Assembly (NCBI GenBank): GCA_019694855.1 | Contig: JAIBBD010000022.1 | Coordinates: forward strand, 1 to 33,506 | DNA from: Dehalococcoidia bacterium | GTDB taxonomy: Bacteria > Chloroflexota > Dehalococcoidia > UBA2979 | Direction: 5' to 3' | Length of the DNA: 33,506 nt | Shown: piece by piece, positions 7,448 to 14,792 of the stretch | Position numbering within the stretch: position 1 is the stretch's first letter | Layout: each line of letters begins with the position of its first letter | The notes under the pieces: model-generated | What the model saw: only the letters and a program-made list of their open reading frames with translations | Database searches by the model: none | Told to the model about the DNA's origin: nothing | Made by a program: the position numbers and the translations under genes

Positions 7448-7864
7448 TCAGGCCTCGGCGGCGCGCTTGAAGCCCTGGTTCTCCTTCGTGATGGCGTTCA
7501 GGATGGGTCGACGGAGGAGGACGCCGAGGACGGGGGCGAACGGGCCCTCGATGTCCACCGTCAGGCGGTTCGTCGTGCCCGTGGCGCCCTGGGACAGGTG
7601 GTGGCCGCCGGTCATGCGGCTGCCCATAACCTTCGTGGACCAGACAAAGTGGCGTTTTGGCTCGAGGTCGGTGACGGTCCAGACGCGGGTGCCCTGGGCC
7701 GGCTGCTTGATGCGGGCCTGTGAGCCGACGGCCATCGGGCCGCCGTCGAGGCGTTTGACACTGGTGATGGTGGGCGTCAGCTCGGGCCACTTCTCGACAT
7801 CGAGGGTGAGCTCCCAGACGCGGTCGGCAGGCGCGGCGATTTCGATTGTGTGTTCGATCCTCAT
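7448..7864 (-). CDS. SRPBCC (START/Bet v1-fold) family protein
   Basis: A 138-residue protein starting at ATG 7864 behind GAGAGGAGG. The N-terminus MRIEHTIEIAAPADRVWELT and the motif DVEKWPELTPTITSVKRLDG are typical of the polyketide cyclase/SRPBCC family, followed by VGSQARIKQP, VWTVTDLEPKRHFVW and a C-terminal amphipathic helix. The length matches single-domain members. These proteins form a hydrophobic cavity for lipid-like or aromatic ligands; most, like this one, have no assigned reaction. The gene is divergent from a TetR regulator with a perfect palindrome in the 75-bp gap, so it is probably that regulator's target. Confidence 0.88.
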   Translation of the reverse strand: MRIEHTIEIAAPADRVWELTLDVEKWPELTPTITSVKRLDGGPMAVGSQARIKQPAQGTRVWTVTDLEPKRHFVWSTKVMGSRMTGGHHLSQGATGTTNRLTVDIEGPFAPVLGVLLRRPILNAITKENQGFKRAAEA

Positions 7865-7900
7865 GGCGTTCCTCCTCTCGGGTGGCGGGTGTGCGACGAC

Positions 7901-7916
7901 TGTACCAAATGGTACA
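7901..7916. promoter_or_regulatory. Candidate TetR operator
   Basis: The sequence TGTACCAAATGGTACA has two perfect 7-bp arms (TGTACCA and TGGTACA) around a central AA. It lies in the divergent gap between the SRPBCC and TetR genes, 37 bp upstream of the first and 24 bp upstream of the second. Size and symmetry are those of a TetR-dimer operator, so the regulator probably represses both its own gene and the SRPBCC gene. Confidence 0.7.
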
Positions 7917-7939
7917 CTCAGCGCGCAAGGGAGGCCCTG

Positions 7940-8476
7940 ATGGATGAGGCGCGGGCACAACTGCTGGAGCGGGTGATCGCGGAGGTGAGCGCTAACGGGC
8001 TGGCGGACCGCAGCCTGCGAGAGATTGCCGCGGCTGTGGGCTCGAGTCACCGGATGCTGCACTACCATTTCGGGTCGCGTGCGGGCCTCGTCGCGGCGGT
8101 GGTCGAGGCGGTGGAGGGGGCGCAACGCGAGTTGTTGGTTGAGCTGTCGCGGGAGATCACTGACCCGGTGGAGTTGTCACGCGAGTTGTGGCTACGGACC
8201 TCGACGCCCGAGCTCTTGCCCTTCGTGCGGTTGTTTTTCGAGTGCGTGGGGCTGACGGGCGGGCAGGGGCTCACCGACCCGTGGTTGATGCTGGGACAGG
8301 AGATCGGCGAACGAATCGGCGTGGCGGTGGATGTGGACGAGTTTCGCCTCGGTGTGGCGGTGACGCGGGGACTGCTGATCGACGTACTGGCGGCTGGCGA
8401 CGCAACTGAGGCGACGCGGTCGTTTGAGCGGTTCCTCGAATTGTGGGCGGCATCGCGGATCGACGCGGAGGCGTAA
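7940..8476 (+). CDS. TetR/AcrR family transcriptional regulator
   Basis: A 178-residue protein from ATG 7940 with an AAGGGAGG site; a longer in-frame start at 7850 runs back through the neighbour's 5' end and is unlikely. The N-terminal helix-turn-helix is clear: RVIAEVSANGLADRSLREIA, then AAAVGSSHRMLHYHFGSRAG, with the usual Y-x-H-F-x-S/G-R/K signature. The C-terminal all-helical ligand-binding half (VEGAQRELLVELSREITDPV, LWLRTSTPELLPFVRLFFEC) is not diagnostic of a ligand. It is divergent from the SRPBCC gene and probably binds the palindrome at 7901-7916. Confidence 0.92.
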   Translation: MDEARAQLLERVIAEVSANGLADRSLREIAAAVGSSHRMLHYHFGSRAGLVAAVVEAVEGAQRELLVELSREITDPVELSRELWLRTSTPELLPFVRLFFECVGLTGGQGLTDPWLMLGQEIGERIGVAVDVDEFRLGVAVTRGLLIDVLAAGDATEATRSFERFLELWAASRIDAEA

Positions 8477-8643
8477 CGCCGCCCCGTGTCCCTCGGGGCA
8501 CTTGTTCTGGAAGTTGTGTGACCTCGGACCGGGCGGCACCGGCGCACGGGCTCGTTGGCGAGGATCGGGGCGTCCGACCCGAGCCAGGCGCGGTCGTCGG
8601 CCGAGATACGGGGACAGGCGCCGGAGGGATCCAAGGAGAGAGT

Positions 8644-8679
8644 GAGAGGAGGGACGCCCGATCGGGCGTCCCTCCTCTC
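8644..8679. terminator. Perfect 17-bp hairpin terminator
   Basis: Arms 8644-8660 and 8663-8679 are exact reverse complements around AT. It lies between the convergent tetR-type and VWA genes, 18 bases past the end of the latter. No T tract. The remaining gap from 8477 holds nothing recognisable. Confidence 0.7.
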
Positions 8680-8696
8680 GGTGTGCGTTGGCGGAC

Positions 8697-10190
8697 CTAC
8701 TTCACCGTCACCGCGATGGTGAGCGAGTTGTTCGCAGGCTTGGTGTCGACCTCGGCCAGCGAGACGGTGGCGGTGTTAGTCACCGGACCGGGAGCAGCCG
8801 GGGCCTGCACCGTGACGACGACGGTCTGCTGTCCGCCGACCGCGAGCGAGCCGAGGTTACAGGCGACCTGCACGCCGGCCGCCGAGCAGACGCCGCCGGT
8901 CGTCGTCACGCCGACCACGGTGACGTCGGTGGGCAGGCTGTCCTCGAGCAGGACCGAGGTGGCCGTCGATCCGCTGTTGTTCTTGACCTGGTAGGTGTAG
9001 CGGTACTGTGCACCCGGGGCCGGAGAGCCGGTGCTGGCGGAGCCGGTGATCTGGACGTCAGGGCCACTGGTGGTCGCGCCACCCCGGTTCCGCTTCTGGT
9101 TGTCCGGCGTGGGCGTGCCGCCGGGGACTCCGCCGCCACCACCAGCCGTGACGTTCAGCGTGAGCGCGACGTGTCCGACGTCGAGGCCGTCCGCGAGTGC
9201 GACGAGGTCGTAGGTGTAGGTGCCGGCCGCCGCTCCGGACGGGACGTTCACATTCACCGTCGAGGTGACCGAAGCCGGAAGCGGGAGCGGGCCGAACGAC
9301 GACGGTGAGGTCGAGACCCACGAAGCAGCGCCGGGATCCGGGGAAGCGGACGCAACAGCCAGCCGCAGGTTTGCGACCTCGGAGGTGGTGCCGGTGATCA
9401 GCGGCACGAGCTGCGCCGCGAGGCTGGAGCCGCCGGTGAAGCCTCGTGAGGCCGGGCTGACCTGCAGGGCGAGGAACTGATAGCAGTCGAGCGAGGCACT
9501 GATCGCACCGGGCTCGAGCACCATAAAGAGGGTGCGCGAGGCGGCCGCGAGCGCCGCCAGCGAGGACTTTGTGTTCAGCCCGAAGGGGTCGGAGGAGACG
9601 TCCGTACAGCCGGTGACACCGGCCGCGCCGGCGCCGTGCGGCTGTGCGTCACTGAGGACGATTACGAACTTCGCGGCGGTGGGACTCCAGCCGATCGCGC
9701 CCAGCGAGCCGACGTCCTGGGCGGCCTGCGTGTAGACGAGGTTGTGCGCCTCGGGCGCGTCGCCGCCGCCGCCGGCGGTGAGCCTGCCGAGCGCGGCGGA
9801 GACGAGCGATGCGTCGGTCGTGAGAGACTGCTCGACGCGGTATTCCGGGGCGTCGAGGCGGTCGCGGAACTGGACGACGGAGAAGCGGGCGTTCGGGATC
9901 TGAGCCTGGACGCCGGCGACGAGAGCCGCAGCGTCAGCCTTGGCCTGGGCGATGCCGGAGAACATGGACCCGGTGGTGTCGATCGCGATCTCGATGTCTG
10001 CCTCGGTGAGGGGGGACGACGCCGGCCCGGCCGGAACGTCGATCTGCACCGTGGTGGAGCCGGACGAGCCGGCGGCGACCGTGAGGCTCGTCGCGGCGGG
10101 CGTGACGGCCGCCGAGGCGGTCACGATCGAAGCGAGCGCGACGATGAGCATCGTGACGCCCGCAGCAAGCCATCTGGGTCTCGTTCCCAT
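8697..10190 (-). CDS. Secreted von Willebrand factor A protein with C-terminal DUF11-type repeat
   Basis: A 497-residue protein from ATG 10190, directly behind a perfect AGGAGGT site; a longer in-frame start at 10307 ignores this site. Residues ~8-28 form a signal peptide (WLAAGVTMLIVALASIVTAS-A). A beta-rich stretch precedes a VWA domain whose MIDAS motif is DTTGS (residues 71-75), with the later strand FVIVLSDAQPHG. It is followed by a Ser/Pro/Thr-rich beta region, a glycine-rich linker (TAGGGGGVPGG) and a DUF11/CARDB-like repeat (QYRYTYQVKNNSGSTATSVL, LPTDVTVVGVTTTGGVCSAA, NTATVSLAEVDTKPANNSLT). There is no sorting motif or C-terminal membrane helix, so it is probably released or loosely attached. 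The VWA domain probably binds a protein or surface ligand through a divalent metal. It is divergent from a two-component system. Confidence 0.85.
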   Translation of the reverse strand: MGTRPRWLAAGVTMLIVALASIVTASAAVTPAATSLTVAAGSSGSTTVQIDVPAGPASSPLTEADIEIAIDTTGSMFSGIAQAKADAAALVAGVQAQIPNARFSVVQFRDRLDAPEYRVEQSLTTDASLVSAALGRLTAGGGGDAPEAHNLVYTQAAQDVGSLGAIGWSPTAAKFVIVLSDAQPHGAGAAGVTGCTDVSSDPFGLNTKSSLAALAAASRTLFMVLEPGAISASLDCYQFLALQVSPASRGFTGGSSLAAQLVPLITGTTSEVANLRLAVASASPDPGAASWVSTSPSSFGPLPLPASVTSTVNVNVPSGAAAGTYTYDLVALADGLDVGHVALTLNVTAGGGGGVPGGTPTPDNQKRNRGGATTSGPDVQITGSASTGSPAPGAQYRYTYQVKNNSGSTATSVLLEDSLPTDVTVVGVTTTGGVCSAAGVQVACNLGSLAVGGQQTVVVTVQAPAAPGPVTNTATVSLAEVDTKPANNSLTIAVTVK

Positions 10191-10483
10191 TCGTACCTCC
10201 TGTGTGTCCGCGACCCTGAGGCGCTCGCGGCTGCGAAATGGATGCCGTTGATGGAACGGCGAGCGCGGGAGGGCATTCAATCCGACAATGGTCCTAGGAC
10301 TCCCCAACCGGGCGGCCCTCGATGGCGGATTGCTGCGCAGGACAGGCCGACCGTTGCCGATGGGCGTTCGCGAATGACATCGGAACGGCGCTATCAGGAA
10401 TGCCGTGCGCGGCGTCCTGCGTCGGCATGTGGTCCGCGCCGATGAGCCGCCTTCGCCCGGGGCGGACAGGCGGCGAGGATCCC
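10191..10483. other. Divergent intergenic region between VWA and histidine kinase genes
   Basis: 293 bases carrying the promoters of two divergent units. A 10-bp palindrome GTCCTAGGAC (10291-10300) is a possible regulator site. No clear -35/-10 pair was found. A plus-strand frame from 10322 joins the kinase gene but lacks a ribosome binding site, so it is treated as leader. Confidence 0.35.
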
Positions 10484-11776
10484 GTGTCGGTGCGCCGGGC
10501 GCTGACCGTGTTTGCCGCGTCCGGTCTCCTCGTGCTCGCGGTCGTGGGCGCCGGCGGCGTGATCCTCGCCCGCCGGACCGCGACGGAGGAGGCGGTGCGG
10601 GACGCGCTGATCCTCACGGAAGTCGTCGGGGATTCGCTGATCGAGCCGGCCATCCGCGAGGACCTCGATGCAGGCGACCCGGGGGCGATCAGCGCCGTCG
10701 ATGACGTCGTCCGGGCACACGTGCTGGGCGACTCGATCGTGCGGACCAAGATCTGGTCGCGGGACGGACGGGTGTTGTATTCGGACGAACCGCGGGCGAT
10801 CGGTCAGCGGTTCGAGCTTGGGGAGGATGAGGCGTCACTCTTCGACGGTTCGAGCGCGGATGCGGGCGTGACGGACCTGGGCCGGCCGGAGAACGCGTAT
10901 GAGCGGCACTACGGGAAGCTGCTGGAGGTGTACTACCCGGTGAGTACCCCGTCCGGCAGCCGACTCCTGTTTGAGGCGTATCTGCCGTACGCGACGGTGG
11001 CTGGCAACGGCGCACAGATCTGGGGACGCTTTGCCCCGACGATGTTCGTCGGCCTCGTGACACTCGAGCTGGTGCAGCTGCCGCTGGCGTGGTCGCTCGC
11101 GCGGGCGCTGCGGCATCGGCAGGATGAACGGGAATCGTTGCTGCGCCGCGCCGTAACGGCTTCGGAGCGGGAACGGCGAACGATCGCAGGCGAGTTGCAC
11201 GATGGGCCGGTGCAGGACCTGCTGGGGCAGTCGTACGCGTTGATTGCGACGGCCGACCGACACTCGGACCGTGTTCCTGACCTCGTGGTGCGCGACTTGC
11301 ACGAGATGGCGGCACGCACGCGCTCAACGGTGCAGGCTCTACGTTCCCTCCTGATCGACCTGTACCCGCCAAACCTGCACAGCGAAGGCCTGGGGGCGGC
11401 GATCGACGACCTCGCTGGCCCGTTGCGGGCGCGGGGAGTCACGACGGTGGTGGACGTGGAACCGAGCGCGCCGATCCCGGAACACCTCGAGGCTCTGCTG
11501 TACCGCGTGAGTCGCGAGGCGCTGCGGAATGCCCAGCAACACGCCGACGCGTCGCGCGTGGACGTGACGTTGCGGACGGAGGGCGCCCGCGTTCTGCTCG
11601 TCGTCACCGATGACGGCGTAGGATTGCTGCCTGAGGTCCGCGCTGAACAGCGGGCGGGGGGGCACCTCGGCCTGGAGTTGATCGAGAGCCTCGTCCGGGA
11701 TGCGGGTGGATCCGCCTCGATCGGGGCGGTGGAAGGGGGCGGGACGCGCGTGGTCGTCGAGGTGCCGCTCGCGTGA
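10484..11776 (+). CDS. NarL-type membrane sensor histidine kinase (HisKA_3)
   Basis: A 430-residue protein with start GTG 10484 after GCGAGGAT; in-frame ATGs further upstream would only add a poor leader. A membrane helix at about residues 8-28 and another near 187-206 bracket a ~150-residue extracytoplasmic sensor (WSRDGRVLYSDEPRAIGQRF). Then comes the HisKA_3 dimerisation segment RERRTIAGELHDGPVQDLLG with phospho-acceptor His at about 239. The HATPase domain has the N box EALRNAQQHADASRV, the G1 motif VTDDGVGL and GGHLGLELIESLV. It is translationally coupled to the next gene, a NarL-type regulator, by a four-base GTGA overlap. The signal sensed is unknown; the divergent secreted VWA protein is a possible target. 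Confidence 0.93.
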   Translation: MSVRRALTVFAASGLLVLAVVGAGGVILARRTATEEAVRDALILTEVVGDSLIEPAIREDLDAGDPGAISAVDDVVRAHVLGDSIVRTKIWSRDGRVLYSDEPRAIGQRFELGEDEASLFDGSSADAGVTDLGRPENAYERHYGKLLEVYYPVSTPSGSRLLFEAYLPYATVAGNGAQIWGRFAPTMFVGLVTLELVQLPLAWSLARALRHRQDERESLLRRAVTASERERRTIAGELHDGPVQDLLGQSYALIATADRHSDRVPDLVVRDLHEMAARTRSTVQALRSLLIDLYPPNLHSEGLGAAIDDLAGPLRARGVTTVVDVEPSAPIPEHLEALLYRVSREALRNAQQHADASRVDVTLRTEGARVLLVVTDDGVGLLPEVRAEQRAGGHLGLELIESLVRDAGGSASIGAVEGGGTRVVVEVPLA

Positions 11777-12408
11777 CCGACGTTCCGATCCGAGTTGTCA
11801 TCGTCGATGACCACGAGCTGGTGCGGATTGGCATCAGCCAATTTCTGAGCGGCCAGGCAAACATCGAAGTGGTCGGAACGGCCGGCGATGGCGAGAGCGC
11901 GGTGCGGCTGGCCGGTGAGCTGCAACCGGCGGTGGTGCTCATGGATCTCGCCATGCCGGGCGTCGATGGCGTCGAGGCGACTCGCCGTCTGCAGGAGACA
12001 GCACCAAGCGCGCGGGTGATCGTGCTGACGTCGTTTTCGGACCGCAGTCGTATCCTCGACGCGCTCGACGCGGGGGCAGTGGGCTACCTGCTCAAAGACG
12101 CCGAGCCGGCTGAGCTGATCCGGGGGGTCGAGGCGGCAGCGCGAGGCGAGTCACCGCTCTCGCCGAAGGTGGCGAACGCGCTGCTCGAGGAGCGCCGGGT
12201 GCGAGAGGCCGGGCGGCAGCTCACGCCACGCGAACGCGAGGTGCTGGTGCTGCTCGCCCGCGGCCTGCTGAATAAGCAGATCGCGCGTGAGCTCGGGATC
12301 AGCGAAAAGACGGTCAAGGCCCACCTCGTGAACGTGTTCGACCGCATCGGCGTGTCCGACCGGACTCAGGCGGCGTTGTGGGCGGAGCGACGAGGGCTGG
12401 TGCGGTGA
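11773..12408 (+). CDS. NarL/FixJ family response regulator
   Basis: A 211-residue protein with GTG start overlapping the kinase stop by four bases. The receiver domain has IVDDHE (acidic pair at 12-13), phospho-acceptor Asp at about 58 in VVLMDLAMPG, VIVLTSF and the lysine in GYLLKDAEPAEL. A LuxR-type helix-turn-helix follows: LTPREREVLVLLARGLLNKQ, then IARELGISEKTVKAHLVNVF. It is the cognate partner of the upstream kinase. A short GC-rich hairpin is possible at about 12432-12447 between this gene and the convergent immunity-like gene. Target promoters are unknown. Confidence 0.95.
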   Translation: MTDVPIRVVIVDDHELVRIGISQFLSGQANIEVVGTAGDGESAVRLAGELQPAVVLMDLAMPGVDGVEATRRLQETAPSARVIVLTSFSDRSRILDALDAGAVGYLLKDAEPAELIRGVEAAARGESPLSPKVANALLEERRVREAGRQLTPREREVLVLLARGLLNKQIARELGISEKTVKAHLVNVFDRIGVSDRTQAALWAERRGLVR

Positions 12409-12459
12409 GTCGGGACCGGAGCCGAGGGCGGGCGCCGGGCTCGGCGCGCTGACGGACGC

Positions 12460-12762
12460 TCAGCTTACCGAGCCGTCCGTTTCGAGGATGGCAAGGACGC
12501 GCTCGACGGAGCGCAGGTCGCGAGGACGCCAGCCGCTGCGCAGGGCTGCGAAGGCGTCGCGGACGTCCTCGACCGTTTCGCAGCCTGCGAGCAGCACCCG
12601 GAGCTGGCGGGCGGCCCGCCAGCGTTCCGCGGGTGGGGCTTCCGCGCGGTAGGCGCGGGCGGCGGCCTCGATGCTCCCATGCTCGGCGATGACGTCCTGG
12701 TGGAAGTAGCCGCGCAGCATCTGGCGCAGGCTGTCGGTCCCGGGTGGGCCGCCGCTAGTCAT
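12460..12762 (-). CDS. CdiI-like immunity protein
   Basis: A 100-residue protein from ATG 12762, overlapping the end of the toxin gene by eight bases, so translation is likely coupled; a longer frame to 12798 would run further into the toxin gene. The motif LRGYFHQDVIAEHGSIEAAA followed by PPAERWRAARQLRVLLA is what I recall for a family of contact-dependent growth inhibition immunity proteins (Tyr-Phe-His-Gln-Asp, then an all-helical body). It has no signal peptide, as expected for a cytoplasmic antidote. Its position right after an RNase A-like toxin domain fits a toxin/immunity pair. I infer that it binds and blocks that domain inside the producer cell. The family call rests mainly on the YFHQD motif and context. 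Confidence 0.7.
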   Translation of the reverse strand: MTSGGPPGTDSLRQMLRGYFHQDVIAEHGSIEAAARAYRAEAPPAERWRAARQLRVLLAGCETVEDVRDAFAALRSGWRPRDLRSVERVLAILETDGSVS

Positions 12763-13315
12763 CGGGGTAGCTCGTGAGGACGAACCAGCTCGAGCCATCG
12801 GCGCGCAGGACGACCGTGGCGGCGGTGACGGTGTGGGCGACCGTCTTGCCGCGGGGGATGGAACGGCCGATGACCTCGCCGGCTTCGTAGTCGAGCGCCA
12901 GGTTGGCGCGGGTGCGCCCTTGCTTCACCCAGTCGGCGATCTTCGCCTGGTTGCGCTGCAGGGCCGCGCCTACCACTCGTTCGGCGGTTTCACGGTCGGT
13001 ATAGGTGGAGGCGGCGGAAATGTCGGGTTCGTCGCGCAAGCGCTGGCGGAGTTGTTCATCGGTGCGTCCGACATGGCGCTCGAGGGTATGCCCGCCGGCG
13101 GCTTCGTCGGCCGCGAGGTCGCGCCTCGGAGCCTGCGAACTGGCGGAGCCGGTGGACGCCGTAGGAGTGCGCGTGGACTGCCGTGTCGCGGTGGCCGTCG
13201 TCGCGGCGGGGGTCGCGTCGGTGCCGGCGCCGCCGGACGAATTCGCGAAGAGCAGTCCGGCGAGCACGACCACGAGCGCGATCGCGACGGGGAGCCAGAG
13301 CCTGAGGCGCTTCAT
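12755..13315 (-). CDS. Exported or membrane-anchored protein with bacterial RNase A-like (CDI toxin) domain
   Basis: A 186-residue protein from ATG 13315 with GAGG upstream; a longer frame to 13552 runs into the divergent gene and is rejected. Residues 1-24 (MKRLRLWLPVAIALVVVLAG and on) form a signal peptide or single anchor, followed by a Thr/Ala/Ser-rich linker to ~65. Residues ~70-186 match my memory of the RNase A-like C-terminal domain of CdiA toxins: EAAGGHTLERHVGRTDEQL, DISAASTYTDRETAERVV, LDYEAGEVIGRSI and a final strand FVLTSYP. His76 and the T-x-Y pair (181, 183) are candidate catalytic residues; known members use His, Arg, Thr and Tyr. It has no CdiA filament, no CdiB and no secretion-system domain. 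The overlapping downstream gene looks like its immunity protein. Expected activity is RNA cleavage; direction of delivery is unknown. Confidence 0.78.
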   Translation of the reverse strand: MKRLRLWLPVAIALVVVLAGLLFANSSGGAGTDATPAATTATATRQSTRTPTASTGSASSQAPRRDLAADEAAGGHTLERHVGRTDEQLRQRLRDEPDISAASTYTDRETAERVVGAALQRNQAKIADWVKQGRTRANLALDYEAGEVIGRSIPRGKTVAHTVTAATVVLRADGSSWFVLTSYPDD

Positions 13316-13490
13316 CACTCGTCCTCTGTCTGCGATCGGCTGCGTCGGCGTCGAGGCCGTACGGTAGCAGTTGCTCCCGGGTGAGTTCGAATCGCCGGGC
13401 CTGGCGAGGGGCCACGGCCCCGTTTCGTGGCTGCGATACTGAGCGGACGAGCGTGTGGCCCTGGTGGCCTGATGTGAGGGGGCGTGGCTG

Positions 13491-14189
13491 ATGCGGGTAC
13501 GCGTGGATCTGAACATCTCGCTGGACGGCTTCGCGACGACGACGGACGGCACGCCGGAGGATCCATTCGGGAAGGACTGGTTCCGCCTCGTGGATGCCTA
13601 CACGGCGACGCGGACATTCCGATCGCGGGTACTGGGGGACACGTCGGGGGCGGGTACGGCTGGCGTCGACGACGACTACGCAGCGGCGTACTTCGAGGAG
13701 GTCGGCGCCGAGATCATGGGCGCCGGCATGTTCGGGCTACATCTGTACGGCGACGACCCGGCCTGGCGCGGGTGGTGGGGCGACAACCCGCCGTTCCACG
13801 TGCCGGTGTTCGTGCTCACGCACCAGCCCCGCGCGAGCATCGAGATGGAGGGTGGGACGGTCTTTCACTTCCTGTCCGCGTCGCCGCAGGAGGCGCTGGA
13901 GCGAGCTGTGGCGGCCGCGGGCGGCCTCGATGTGCGCATCGGCGGCGGACCGACGGTGGTGCAGGCGTTCCTCGAGGCGGGGCTGGTCGACCAGCTGCAC
14001 GTGGCGATTGCCCCGATCCTCCTCGGCGACGGGATTCGGTTGTGGGACGGACTGCGGGGGTTGGAGCAGGGCTACGAAGTCAGAGCCGTGGCGGCGGATA
14101 GCGGGACGTTGCATGTGACGTTCACTCGCGCACCGGCGGCCAGCCAGGCCACGGGCGCGCCCTGGCGACCGGAAGGCAACACCCTCTGA
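13491..14189 (+). CDS. RibD C-terminal/dihydrofolate reductase-fold protein
   Basis: A 232-residue protein from ATG 13491 with GAGGGGG upstream. The N-terminus RVRVDLNISLDGFATT is the classic first strand of the DHFR-like RibD_C family (S-L-D-G-x-x-A/T). Later motifs are EEVGAEIMGAGMFG (nucleotide-binding helix), VPVFVLTHQPR, GLDVRIGGGPTVVQAFLEAG (the G-G-G/A-x-x-x-Q/x signature) and VDQLHVAIAPILLGDGIRLW. These proteins bind NADPH; the physiological substrate of the stand-alone members is generally unknown and is not necessarily riboflavin- or folate-related. The gene is alone on its strand, divergent from the toxin/immunity pair and convergent with a membrane methyltransferase-like gene. Confidence 0.92.
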   Translation: MRVRVDLNISLDGFATTTDGTPEDPFGKDWFRLVDAYTATRTFRSRVLGDTSGAGTAGVDDDYAAAYFEEVGAEIMGAGMFGLHLYGDDPAWRGWWGDNPPFHVPVFVLTHQPRASIEMEGGTVFHFLSASPQEALERAVAAAGGLDVRIGGGPTVVQAFLEAGLVDQLHVAIAPILLGDGIRLWDGLRGLEQGYEVRAVAADSGTLHVTFTRAPAASQATGAPWRPEGNTL

Positions 14190-14246
14190 GCCGTCCTCGC
14201 GGGCGTGTTCCGTGGTCGCGATGACGTCGGTCGGCGGCGCGCGGCG

Positions 14247-14732
14247 CTACCCGGACGGCGGTGAGGGACGGAGCCGAGGGAGGAAGCGCGGCGTGCGGCG
14301 CGCGTAGGCGGGGTACGCGGCGAAGCGACGCGTGAGCTGGCGCTCCTCGTACGGGGCCTTGAGCGCGAGGACGGCCGCGAGCCCGGCGAAGGCGGTGAGG
14401 GCGCGGGCGGTGCCGCCGATGAGCGCAGCGCCGGCGGCCCAGAGCAGGAGGCCGGTATAGAGCGGGTGGCGGACGTGACGATAGAGGCCGTCTGTCCGCA
14501 GCTCGGCCGCGGCCGTCGGCGTGGGATGGGGGTGGAGCGAACGACCAAGTTGTCGGGCGGCCGTAGCCATCAAGGCGACGCCGCCCACCGAGAGCAGTCC
14601 GCCGGCGCGTCGGCGCAGGGGGCGGGCTCGCCAAACGCGTCGCAACTCGCCAATCAGGATTGCGACGAGGATGAGCTGGACAGCGACGAGCAGCCACCCG
14701 ACGAGGGAGGCGCGCGGTGCGGGCTCGGTCAT
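14247..14732 (-). CDS. Isoprenylcysteine carboxyl methyltransferase-like membrane protein
   Basis: About 161 residues from ATG 14732; in-frame ATGs at 14753 and 14771 are possible, and none has a strong ribosome binding site. It has four or so hydrophobic segments (LVGWLLVAVQLILVAILIGE, GGLLSVGGVALMATAARQLG, YTGLLLWAAGAALIGG, ALTAFAGLAAVLAL). The signature ELRTDGLYRHVRHPLYTGLL followed by PYEERQLTRRFAAYPAYARR is that of the ICMT/PEMT-like integral membrane methyltransferases. Bacteria lack prenylated CaaX proteins in general, so the real acceptor is unknown and may be a lipid or other small amphipathic molecule. Confidence 0.85.
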   Translation of the reverse strand: MTEPAPRASLVGWLLVAVQLILVAILIGELRRVWRARPLRRRAGGLLSVGGVALMATAARQLGRSLHPHPTPTAAAELRTDGLYRHVRHPLYTGLLLWAAGAALIGGTARALTAFAGLAAVLALKAPYEERQLTRRFAAYPAYARRTPRFLPRLRPSPPSG

Positions 14733-14792
14733 GTCGTTCGTCACTTTGCCCATCGGCCGGGTCGCGTTCAACTGTGGGTTGGCGTCGAAGGA

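Noticed and set aside
13380-13400. tRNA T-loop-like GAGTTCGAATCGCC
   Set aside because: No cloverleaf can be built on either side.
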